From Gnetum montanum (taxonomy: Eukaryota > Streptophyta > Gnetopsida > Gnetales > Gnetaceae), in NCBI GenBank assembly GCA_015680685.1, contig MNCI01038233.1:59362-123361 (forward strand): a DNA stretch of 64,000 bases, read 5' to 3'. Below the pieces are notes generated by a model. The model worked only from the letters and a program-made list of their open reading frames with translations, made no database searches and had not been told where the DNA came from. A program made the position numbers and the translations under genes. This document shows positions 47,141 to 57,589 of this stretch, one piece after another. Each line of letters begins with the position of its first letter. The first letter of the stretch is position 1.

Positions 47141-48881
47141 TTACATTATTTCTAATATAGAAAGGAATTGATTGAAAGCTGCAGCAGCGACAACCGAATA
47201 GGCAGCGGTGGTGGGATGGACGGAATCCCAGTACACATACTTGGACGTGTCAGCACATATTACAGATTTCTTGTTACAAAGGAATCCAAACTCTATTAGC
47301 CCAGTGCCACAGCATCCCTTTCTACCTTCCACAAATCCTGCAGCAGTTCAAGTTTCTATGAATATAAAGCCCTTTATTTTGAAAATGCTGAAGTTACATT
47401 GCCCACGATCTAAACGCTGGGCTGGAAAAAACAGAACTACAGAGGTAAATCTTAAATGTTGCAAGACTAGATGTTACAGAACTGCACATGTTGCCAGAAA
47501 ACGCAAAATAGCATTTATCACACAGCAATTAGTGATAGTAATATAAGATCAGTTAAGAGTAAACATGAATAATGGCAAATACATCAGGTTTTAGCGCAAG
47601 CATCATAATGGGTGGCAGTTTCATAGAAACAATCAAAGAAGATACGAAATATTGCAAGTAGATGAAGCTTTAGTTTTTGACATGTAAGCCAACCATAATG
47701 ATGCAGCAACACCATCTAGAAATTACTGAATTTACTGTTCAAGATTTTCAATGAAAATTTAACATTTTTTTTTTGGGTCAGAAAATTCTACTGTTACCAA
47801 AGCTGGATGGATCCTGGGAAAGCTGCTGAAGAATGCTGCTCATGTCGACAAATGCGAAGGTGAAGCCAGGAAGCCTAGTTGACAGAGACAAAAGAGCTGC
47901 CTCAAACAAATCGCTGGTAGCTCTCCCAATCTCTGTAATTTCTGATACACATTGGCCATTCTTGCTGAACAGTGTTATTATGCCCGGCAAACAACCAACT
48001 GGCAGAGGATTCAGCACCAAAAATCCCCTGGCACCCTCTGCATACATTTCTTCCATGAATTTTACAAACGACCGACGTATAATTTGTGTGAATTCTGCTG
48101 CACTGTATCTCTTTTGGTTGAAGGGATTCAGAATGTAACTCAGCACAATATCGTTGCTTCCTGCGCTCACCAGGTACAGCGCCTCTGAAATAATTTTCGC
48201 AGAGTTCTGTGCACCCACAAGTTCTGCCAATTCTGATTTGTATTGCCGGAAAAATTCAACCTGCTGGCTCATGCTAATCACGTTCTGGCAGCACCAATGA
48301 TGCAAATATAATAAATTCTATGAGAAATCCGAGAAACAATAATCACTGTATTGAAAGAAATTAAATTATTAAACAACCATCACTCTCACTCACATAAACT
48401 TTTGAAGTAGGATCGTAGTACCCTGATGCAGCAGAAGCAAAGCATACTTCTTTTACACTTGTTTCGCCTCGTGATTGAGGATCCAGAAACCGTGGGACAG
48501 CACCAGAAAAGCCCAGTTTCTCGGCTGTGATTATTCAGGATTTCAAATTTTAAGGAATTATAGTGCAATTAACAAGTTTCATAACAATGATTTTGATCAG
48601 AGGAAAAGTCATTTAGCAACAGAACTTTACTTACAGAGCAGGTCTGAAATGAGTTTTCCATCGGAAAATCGGCCGGTGGCAGTTTGGCCGGGAAAATCTC
48701 GGCCGTACGGAGGGAAGTTGGCCCGAGCTATGCTCTTCACAAAATTATTGTTGCCTGTGTCCACTGTTGAATCTCCAAAAACATACAGAGCAGGAACCTT
48801 CTGGCAATTGACCATGATTGTTGACAAAGGAAACAGGATACAGCATGGTATCCATGGAAAAACCCACCACAACAATTTCAT
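47141..48881 (-). CDS. GDSL-type esterase/lipase, intact four-exon gene
   Basis: Exons join as 48881-48635, 48524-48394, 48284-47798 and 47337-47141. All introns are GT/AG (110, 109 and 460 bp) and the frame stays open for 353 residues, the usual length for plant GDSL enzymes. The ATG at 48881 opens a hydrophobic signal peptide ([20 protein letters not shown]), so the protein is probably secreted. Block I is [12 protein letters not shown] (Ser nucleophile, residue 37). Block II is [14 protein letters not shown], block [14 protein letters not shown], then [18 protein letters not shown], and block V WDSVHPT with the catalytic Asp and His. These residues mark an SGNH hydrolase acting on ester bonds of lipids or cell-wall/cuticle compounds. 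The true substrate is unknown. The long third exon covers what many plant relatives split into two. It is the only intact gene in the window, with visibly higher GC than its surroundings. Confidence 0.95.
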
Positions 48882-49295
48882 TCTGGCTTTTGAAACATTT
48901 TCTGCTGGCTCAAATTCTTCATCATCAACATAATTATAAAACTGGCAGAATCAGCCCCAACACTTCAAGCACGGACTTCAGTACGGGGTTGTGAATTTGA
49001 CAGGTGCTACCACCAGTAATTTCTCAAATTTTTACCCTGCAAAGTATTTCAATAGTTTACATTTAAATTTATAAACACCTGCACATAGAAAATTGCAGCA
49101 ATTCTGAGTAAGACTGTTGACATAAAATTTAGGAATTGCAAAATATTAATACACAAACTGAGAGCCGTGATATGAAACTTACATTCTGTTATGGCTAGCA
49201 AGTAAAAGTTGCAGCACAAAACGCTCGTGCATTAATAACTGATAAGGAGGTCGAATTTACGATGCTTATTGATTAATACCTGCCAAAGCAATACA
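48882..49295 (-). promoter_or_regulatory. Upstream region of the GDSL gene
   Basis: Two TATA-like words lie upstream of the ATG on the minus strand: one about 55-65 bp away (TTTATAATTATG near 48935) and TATAAAT near 49068-49074, about 190 bp away. The second leaves a more usual 5' UTR. No further element can be supported. Confidence 0.3.
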
Positions 49296-49500
49296 GATAG
49301 GAATTGTGTATTAAAGTTTTTTATGTGAACCACTCCTTTTTTAGGTTGGGAGGTTGTGAGTTTGATTTCTTTTTACAGATAGGAATTGTGTATTAAAGTT
49401 TTTTATGTGTGAACCACTCCTTTTTTTAGGTTGGAAGGTTGTGAGTTTGATTTCTTTTTTAGGTTGGGAGGTTGTGACGGGCTTTGGTGGATCGCGATCT
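49296..49500. repeat. Tandem duplication containing SINE-head-like words
   Basis: A unit running from 'gataggaattgtgtatt' through 'ggttgtgagtttgatttc' is repeated nearly exactly (about 49296-49371 and 49376-49459). A third partial copy of 'ttttttaggttgggaggttgtga' follows. The words resemble the B-box side of the SINE-like head at 45785. Confidence 0.75.
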
Positions 49501-50055
49501 TTATCTGTTAAAAAAGTGATGCCCTGAAGCGTTGGGCTTATGTTACAATGCAAAGCCATAAATGCTTAAAAATGCAAACATAGTTAAATTAGAAATCACT
49601 GCTTGTTGTAACGTCAAAAGTTTGCCCCATGATATTTAATATCCATGATATCACTTATCACAATCGAGCTTGTGTGGTGCTGGAACAAAATACGTTGCCG
49701 CTCTTAGGCCTTTAATCGAGTAATGTGTCTTATCCCTGGTCCCTTAACCTAGACGTCCATGACTAATAGCTAATCTCTTTAGGGGCACTGCACACTCACT
49801 AAGGCTAAACCTTACACACTATCACATTTAAATGTTTTGTTAATAAATAATTAAAATAATTTTAAAACTTGATTTTTATTTATAAGAGAAATAGTTAGGT
49901 TTATTTTAGTATTAATGAGAGGTAGTATGATTAGTTATTTCATTGTTTACTAAGTATTATAGAAGTAAAAGGCCTCATTTCATCTATAACTTAAGTTTAA
50001 GTAAGAGGTTATTAATTCAAGTCATAGTGTAGACATTGTTACATTCCTTTATAGG
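49501..50055. other. Intergenic, nothing recognised
   Basis: AT-rich, without a coding frame or a repeat that I can assign. Confidence 0.4.
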
Positions 50056-50235
50056 GACCATCATTCGAAGTAATACCAAGGTGTTTGTTTCTCAAGTTGG
50101 AAGATATCGGTTCAACCCTGAGTGCAACTATTTGAAAAGAGGTTCGACTTTTGCTCATGTATTGATTTTCCTAGGACCTTGCCTAGTGGGATAAGCATTA
50201 AGGCTTTGAGTGATGATATGGAGCATGAAACCTAG
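50056..50235 (+). repeat. SINE-like repeat, copy a
   Basis: It contains a tRNA-like B box GGTTCAACCCTG (50109-50120), preceded by an anticodon-arm-like TTTCTCAAG. It ends with a body (GTGGGATAAGCATTAAGGCT, then TTGAGTGATGAT) shared with 50640-50785. It lies directly beside the 3' end of a LINE fragment. Confidence 0.5.
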
Positions 50236-50239
50236 CCTT

Positions 50240-50620
50240 GTTTATGAAATTTGACATGGAGCAAGTTAATGATATATTTGTCATCATCATTGACCTAGTT
50301 TGTTCCAATAAAATGGGGTTGGAGACATGGGTTCTCTTTTACTATTTACCTTTATGATGAGTTTAGATCCTTATCTATTTTCAATTTCTTCAACTCATCT
50401 TTAATCATTTTTTTCATATTCTTTTTATATTTCTTTTAGTGGCTTTTCTGAAACAATGTATTACCTTTTTGAATAGGCTTATTTTTAAATCTTCTTTACA
50501 CATTCCCAAACCATCTAAGACATCATTCTTAGCCACTCCAAGCCTTCCTTTAATATCTACATTGTAAATTTTATTTATTTATTTTTGTAACATTCAATAT
50601 CCATTGTTCCTACACACACA
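50240..50620 (-). pseudogene. LINE 3' fragment (RTE-like), copy 1
   Basis: The minus strand reads WILNVT, then VDIKGRLGVAKNDVLDGLGM and a short tail. It is parallel to the larger LINE copy at 51030-52490 (RWMLNVIKRDRLHSTNIQER). This is the conserved C-terminal block of plant RTE-clade reverse transcriptases. It is heavily decayed and 5'-truncated. Confidence 0.6.
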
Positions 50621-50639
50621 TACACACCTCATCATTTAG

Positions 50640-50808
50640 AGTGATGGTAACTTTCTCATTCTCATGTCAAAGATATAGGTTTGAACCTGGATATGACTAC
50701 ATAAAGAGGTTAAATTTTCACTTATCTACCAATCCTCTTGGGGCCCTACTTAGCATGATGAGCACTATGGCTCTAGGTGATGATCCTTTATATATATATA
50801 TATATATC
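50640..50808 (+). repeat. SINE-like repeat, copy b, with (TA)n tail
   Basis: B box GGTTTGAACCTGG lies at 50678-50690. The body CATGATGAGCACTATGGCTC, then TAGGTGATGAT, matches copy a, and a (TA)10 run closes it at 50789-50808. A further tRNA-like A-box phrase (tggttgagttggttaggag, 50819-50837) starts just beyond and may be a third, partial copy. Confidence 0.5.
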
Positions 50809-51029
50809 ACATGAGTATGGTTGAGTTGGTTAGGAGCTTATCATTAAAGTATTTTGAGTTCTAAGATCACAAATTTAATTCTTAATTGTGTATACAACTA
50901 GCAATTTAATTGGTAAGCTCATTCAATCTTAGAAAATGTTTGATTACTAGTCTATAAAATTTTTACTTTAGTTTCATTAGGATCCTTTTATTATATGAAT
51001 TGACCATCTTGCCTCAATACTATTTCTTA

Positions 51030-52490
51030 TGTCTTTATTAGTTTTACTATTTGATTGAAGCATCAATGCTAAGCAATCAAATTATTTGTAGGGAGAGATG
51101 TTTTGGCCTTAAATTATTACTTTTAGTTTACCATTGTTTATTCCTTTACTAAAATTATATTTCATATATTCTATCTTATCTATACTAATTTTTAATCCTT
51201 TTAATTCTAGAGCATGTCTTCAATTTTCCATTTTAGAAGCAATATTTTCTTGAGTTGTATTCATTAACATAATTTGAACTACAAATATCATACACCAAAG
51301 GATTTCATCCTATATTTTCTTTGTTAATTCTTCCATAACAATAGCATATAATTACATGCTAAGTATAAGTCCTTGATATAGACCTATTTATCATCATCAT
51401 CCTAGCCTTGCTAAAATAAAATACAGTTCTCTACTTTAATTCTTTTTTTCTATTCATGTGTATGAAGAGCTAAACATTTGTTTATTTACAATTTCTTCAA
51501 ATTATTTTTAATCATTTTTTCTATGTTTTTTTCATCTTTTTTTTGTGTGTGTGTCTTTCCTAGAATAGTAATGTAGCAACCTTTTTATATGACCTCATAA
51601 TTTCATCTTCTTTACACATGCCTAAACGATTTAAGATATCATTTTTGTAACTTATCTAAAATAGAAGCCACTCTAAGTCTTTCTTGAATGTTTGTACTGT
51701 GTAGTCTATCTCTTTTGATAACATTCAACATCCATCTAAATATTTGCATTTCTACCATATTGATTTGTTTTTCATGCCTTTTTTATACTATCTAACATTC
51801 AACACCATAAAAAATAGTAGGACTGATTGTTATATTGTAAAATTTTTTCTTTAGTTCTCTTATAATTCTTTTATCGCATAGAACACCACTAGCCTATCTT
51901 CATTTTGACTATTATATCTCAATTCTATTTCTCATATATTTATCAATTTCATCATATGATTAGAATATTAATTCAATGTAGTGGAACTATTTACAATGAT
52001 TGAATTCTTGATCTTAAATAGTCACTTTTATTTCACCACTATATATCTTGTTATTAAAATTGCATTTCATATTTCTTCTATTTTGCTTCTACTACTTTTC
52101 AATGATTCTAAAAGCTATTTTAATTTAAGTAGTAGCTCCTTCATGCATGTATTGAATTGCTTTAAAATACTTTTTAAGGGTGTTTTTCCTTCATAAAGTT
52201 CACCAAATAACATCTCTAAGCACTTTATCATATATATTTTCCAAGTCAATGAAAGATCATATATAGATTTTCTCTATATTTTTTAAGTTTCTTCATTAAG
52301 TTTTGTATCAAGAAATAACACCTATATTAGATCTTATTAGCATAAACTCAAATTAAATTTTTAATATTATTAATCCATGTTTAAGACATTCCTCTATGAC
52401 TCTTCCAAGGCTTAATAATATGGCTCATTGTCTTGATTTCTTTATATAAGTTGCATAGTTTTGTACTCCTTTATTCTTGTACATGGGAGA
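51030..52490 (-). pseudogene. RTE-like LINE reverse transcriptase remnant, copy 2
   Basis: On the minus strand the palm region is readable near 52150-52320 as YRENLYMIFH, then IYDKVLRDVIW, the decayed IDLEKAYD-type motif. The conserved C-terminal block VEMQIFRWMLNVIKRDRLHS, followed by TNIQERLRVASILDKLQK and SFRHV, lies at about 51760-51590. Frames are closed by many stops. There is no LTR. The endonuclease domain is absent, so it is 5'-truncated as LINE copies usually are. Confidence 0.7.
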
Positions 52491-53640
52491 AAAAATGCTT
52501 ATTCTCTAGTTTTTAAATATAACACCTCTATTAATTATCTATCAAACCCTATAAATAACTAATAGAGATGCTACAAAACCCTTAAGAATTTAGATGTAAG
52601 TTACTTTAACTAAATCATAAAACAAACATTCAACTAATAAAAATAGTCAATTGGAAGCATAAAGTAAATAGTACATCATGGTGTAGAACAAGTTCTCATT
52701 ACTATTGATGAGTAGTAAGAAATTCTAATGTTCAATCATATAAATCATGAATGTATGCAGGTAACTTTTTTGTAATCTATAGACTAGACTAATGTTGTGA
52801 TTAGATAGCTAATTGTTTGATTATATGTCATTGTATTCCCAATTATACTCTTGTGGCACTTAATGTGTATGGTTAAGTATAACTTAGACATATAATAGAT
52901 GAATGTTTTAGGGGCCATAATAAAATACTAAGGCTATGATATCCTAGGTAATAAGAATTCATCCTTGGTTTTTCATACATATCTCAAACTCATGTAATCA
53001 CTATTGGATTACCAAGTAACTACTTCTAGGTAAACCAAGTAACAACACTGCTTAGATTACCAGATAATATGCATTATGCTCAAAACTAGTCAATACTCAT
53101 GTGACCATAACTATCAGGTGATGAAACATAAATAATTAACTAAGTGCATACAAAGTAAAGGAATAAAGAAATTCAATTATAATTAAATAAAATATTAAAC
53201 TAAGATAAGTGCTGCAATGAAGGTAAATTGATCTTAATTATATCACCATTCATGAAAATGTGCCTATGTACATAATTAATTAAATAAGATTCTAGTCAAT
53301 CACATATGATAACATTTTCTTATAAAGCTAACACACATTCCTACTCTACTGTATCTAGCCCTATGTCCCACTCCAAAGAGTTCATGTTGTAGACACTTGG
53401 TGATATATTTTAACTTCTACGAGAATAAACTATAAGAGCTTTGCTATAACTATGACCAAATGGTATCTTAAATATAATTGGTGCATATATTTATATAGAA
53501 ATTTATTATTTGTAACATAAATGACCTTACATTAATGCTATTATGTTAGCATAGATTCTTAAGTTAAAATGTGGGAGTGATTTGACTGATTAAAGCACAG
53601 AATTATAAAGATTTTAGTAACTTCACTAATTGAAAAAAAA
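52491..53640 (-). other. LTR-like sequence left of the N
   Basis: Words such as 'attaccaagtaac' and 'aggtaaaccaagtaac' (53010-53060) are shared with the U5-like parts of other LTRs in the window. The block 53300-53385 (TAAAGCTAACACACATTC, then CTACTC and CCAAAGAG) is closely matched by 60797-60867 in the same orientation. It is probably a decayed minus-strand LTR; termini were not found. Confidence 0.4.
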
Positions 53641-53641
53641 N
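53641..53641. other. Ambiguous base (N)
   Basis: A single N follows a run of A and stands where the readable homology of the left LTR begins. It marks an uncertain base or an assembly join. Confidence 0.95.
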
Positions 53642-54373
53642 TAAGGACTAAGTGCTTACACATCCTAATGGAACACTTAAGGTTAGTCAATCGTTGTCTT
53701 CCCAAACTTACTTGTATTGTCACAGTTGTATGGTTAAGTAAGTTTGAGGTGTGTGATTTTTATGTCTTTTATCTTTTTAACGCCTTATGCTAAGAGGGAA
53801 GGGTGAAGAGACTAAGTGACTAACTATTCTCTAACTAAGTTCTAATCATCCTAGCACTATTATCCGTTCCCACTTGCCGCACACACCCTAAACCAGTGCA
53901 ACGCTACTGGGATTACCAAACGCTACTCATTATTTGGTTACCAAGCATTACACACATGCTCGAAGAGGTCATACTGAATGCACTTTACTAGGAGAGTTAA
54001 GGGTTGAGAAAGATTAATTATCTAAGAAAGCATTTAAACATTTAACACTAATTAAATCCTATTTAGCTTAGTCCATGAACTACAAGGTTTATCAGAAAGT
54101 TCGTCTTTATTTCCATACACAAATGTGTGCTGAAGTAAAATTTTATCTAATAAAGATCCATTCACTTTCAGACTCCTATTGCGGGCACATGGAAATTATT
54201 CTATCTTTGAAATGGTAAAACTGTTAGAGTTTGGCTAAGGGTCTAGATCTAGATGATTGAACAAGGGAAAGTCGCCTCTTATTTATAGAACTGGTGATGG
54301 GCTACAATATCGTGTACGTGATATCGTAGGGGCCGATGCGATATCACGGCCAATGTGATATTGCGTCTCATCA
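53642..54373 (-). mobile_element. 3' LTR of the pol-deleted element
   Basis: It ends in CTCATCA (54367-54373), the inverted repeat of the TGATGAG start seen in the other LTR. The degenerate 26-bp palindrome (54303-54328), the TATA box (about 54280-54290) and the AATAAA region (54105-54112) are in the same order. About 70 bp at the left end are not recognisable beyond the N. Confidence 0.85.
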
Positions 54374-56203
54374 TACGCACATGACTAAATGAAAACTCAT
54401 CCTCGAGTTTCTTACAAAATATTGGGAAGGTATGGGATTATTGACTTGAATGACACTAATGGTAGATGGGGTGACATGTGAAGGGATCATCATTACAATA
54501 CATGATAAAATTTAGTGTTCATGACAACAAGAGTGAATACTATACACATTTGACATCCAACCTTATTTGGCAGCTGAGAGAGAAGAGAGAAGAGAGAGAA
54601 AAGAAGTCTGTTGTTGCCGATGTCAAGATTGCACTTTTCATTGTCCATCCATAAGCACATCATCAATCTTGTTCCTTGCATAACTATTTTAGCACCAATC
54701 CATTTCAAGTGTTTCCTCCAGGTCCAATCCGTTGTTGTATGATTTCCATTTGCAGTTAATACCTTGCCTTAGTGTAAGGTCCATTGGTTGAGTTGTGATA
54801 TGGCTAATACGAATTTGGAGATATAATACTGGTGGCTACCTAAGGTGTAGGGGTTAGGAGAAAATTGAAAAAATTGGACTAGGATCCCCATAACTGAGAG
54901 CGAACCTTCGGTAGTGAGAGAATGGAAAAAGATAAGGAATAAGAAAGATGAAGAAAAAGAAACAATGGGAACGCCGATAAAATGGATGTCAAAGATGGAG
55001 ATGAACAAAATAAATGGTGATTACGGAAATGTTTTAAGGGAAAGAAATTAATGGATGCACCAAATAGGAATGCCAGTGGTTCCTCCCCAAAGCAGGCTCA
55101 TGCCCTTAATGCCCTGAAAATCCCACATTTAAAGAGTTTTTAGGCTCTAGAAATGTCATTTGGAAACAAGAGTTAAATTCTTAACCACAAGAGTTTACCA
55201 AAAAGAAAACAATGCATCCACCAAAATATGGACTATTGATACAACCGGAAATGAGGTGAAAAATGGAGAAAGAATGATGGAAAGAAGAGAATGGAATGGA
55301 ATCTCAAGAACAAGGTGGTGTATAAACCCTTTTGTATTAATGGTTAATGCGACTTAGTAGATCTCATTCCAAATCTAGCTTCAAACAAATCACATCCAGT
55401 GACTTCACATTAATACATTCGACCAATCCATACACTTGAAGTAACAAGAATGCTTCCATCAAAAATTCACCACCATTCTGACAAAACAAAAAAGGAAAAA
55501 GTAGGAAGCAAGAAGGGAATTAGTTAGAGAGAACATTTTTATTTAGTTTCATAACTAGTGCTTGTAGCCTAGATGATTATTTTGTCTAAGGGGTGTGCTT
55601 TGAATTCTCACTATGTGTTTTTTTTTTGCTTTTGTGTGAGAACCACACCATGCAAAGACTTATTATTTTTATTAGCTCAGCTTCTCGATAATGGAGTAGT
55701 GTCGAAATGGTACGGGAGACTCAAGGAGAAAATGTCCAAGCACCCAAGAGAATGGCCAGCACAAGTGCATCAAATCCCCTTGAAGTCACACCCTTTCAAT
55801 CCTTGAGTCCTTCCTTAGTTTGAGAAATGTCCAGTCACTGATTCGTTGATAGTTCTTATTAGTGAAAAAGGGGACTGTACAGTTCCAAGCCAAGAGAGAC
55901 CATAGAATTTCATGGATGTATGGGTGACGTGGACTCATTTCCTGTTATATCAAAAGAACCATACCTTAGTATCAACATCATAACTTAAAGGTAAAAACCA
56001 AACATTATCAATTAATGGAATAAAATTCATACCACCATCAGGAGTACTTATTAGGTGAGAAATCAAACAAAATAAACAAACACACAAAGAAATGAAAGAG
56101 TATGAATGATGTTGTAAAAAAATAAATAAGAAAAGTTAAAGAAATTTGTAATAAAAAAATGTGTAAAACAAAAACTTAAAAAGAAATTGAGGGCTATGAT
56201 TGA
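54374..56203 (-). other. 3' noncoding region of the pol-deleted element
   Basis: The part next to pol (55740-56200) matches the post-pol regions of the two long copies. The remainder (54374-55740) has no counterpart that I can recognise and may contain another insertion. No clear polypurine tract abuts the LTR at 54374. The frames at 54493-55008 and 55160-55806 show nothing supportable. Confidence 0.5.
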
Positions 56204-56960
56204 TCAGCATAGGTGGCCATCTCCCCCATGACTGAATTGAAAGGGAGAGATCTGAAATAATGAGTGCTCGTTTGAATTTTTTAGAAGTGTCCAACTTCTC
56301 CCAATTGATGTTTTTAGGTTAAGGGTTGGAAGTTGGTGATGCTCTTGCTCCAATGTATCTATGCTTTCAATGTGAGCGCAAGTTGTTCCCCCAGTTAGTT
56401 CCATGCATATTGGTGAGCTTCTCTCTTGATTAGCTATCAACCACTAGGTGTCTTCTTGTTGTGTGGTTGCTACATATAGGCACCTTTGTATGTTAATCTC
56501 TAGTGCACACCAGTTGCATGCAGGCAATGCTGAACATTCCTGTACGTAATCACACCCTGTATCACTATATGTGATGCATGGAAATTTCTTCTTCTCGATC
56601 TTCCCACAAGTGTTTTCCTTAGATATTTCTAGGGAAAGATCATAGATTCCTAGGCATGCATTCACGGTACTTAGCCATGCCCTTCCCATTATTATTGGGA
56701 AGTCCCCTTTGTTGTTGTTGACTTTTATCACTAGGAAATTAGCTAGGTACGACCAACCAGACACAGTGGTAATGATGTCCTCCACCAGTCCCAAGGGAAT
56801 AGTGATGGACTGGTTAGCCAATTCTAAGCGAATATTACTCTTCTGCAGTGGGGGTAGGTTTCAAGCTTTATAAATTTCTTGAGATATCAAGTTGACTCCG
56901 GAACCTGAGTCCAGAAGAGCTTTACAAGGTTCATTCCCATTGACTTAGAGATAGATTAAA
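56204..56960 (-). pseudogene. Aspartic protease and truncated linker, pol-deleted element
   Basis: The sense strand reads NEPCKALLDSGSGVNLIS with an intact D-S-G active site, one stop, then a 125-codon open run (SITIPLGLVEDIITTVSGWS, IIMGRAWLSTVNACLGI, CGKIEKKKFPCITYSD). The linker ICMELTGGTTCAH...LEQEHHQL follows and reaches NWEKL...KKFK, where it jumps to the integrase tail (SLSIQSWGRW frame) because RT, RNase H and INT are deleted. This PR is better kept than those of the long copies. Confidence 0.8.
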
Positions 56961-57589
56961 GGACTTCTAGGATCAGAGAATTTCCTAGGAAGGTGGCCCT
57001 CCTTGATCCAGTCAGTGATGGTATGTGTTAACATAACCATATGCATTGAGCTCTGTTGTTGATTTGAAGGGAGCTTCGAAGCCTTATTTGATGGAGGAAT
57101 GTTCGGAGTCTCAACCCCTTGTGGTTGTGAGAGCTTTTTTGGACTGTTGGTCCTAAAGAAAGGTCTTCTCCTTGTACGGTTGTTAGAACCAGCAACAAGT
57201 TGAAGGTTTATAGCTCTCGTAGCATTGCGTTGCTGCGGTTGAGTGGGGAGTTCCCCTTGCATTGCTAGAGCGGGTGGTAGTAGAGCTATTAGTGTGAGAG
57301 TTGCGGATGGATTAGAGGATGGTATGTGTGTGGTATGTCTCTCCTAGGAGAATGAGTTCTATAATACTCCCAAGCTTGGTAGTGATATTGTGGAGTCGCA
57401 TAACCGACAGAGTCACTTGGAAAGATTGGCTACTACACGTAGTAGCCATATGGATCCGGTTGTCGGTGAGGGTATTGTTGCCTTGGTGATGGCATCCCCC
57501 ACAACTGTGGGTATTTCCACTAATGGTGTTGCTCAATAGGTGTGGTGGATTTCTAGTTGGATAATATGTTAGGTGGAACTTCCTTGGGT

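Noticed and set aside
47208-48188. Plus-strand open frames across the GDSL region (47208-47546, 47833-48138, 47952-48188)
   Set aside because: They are antisense shadows of the spliced minus-strand GDSL exons, which have clear family motifs.
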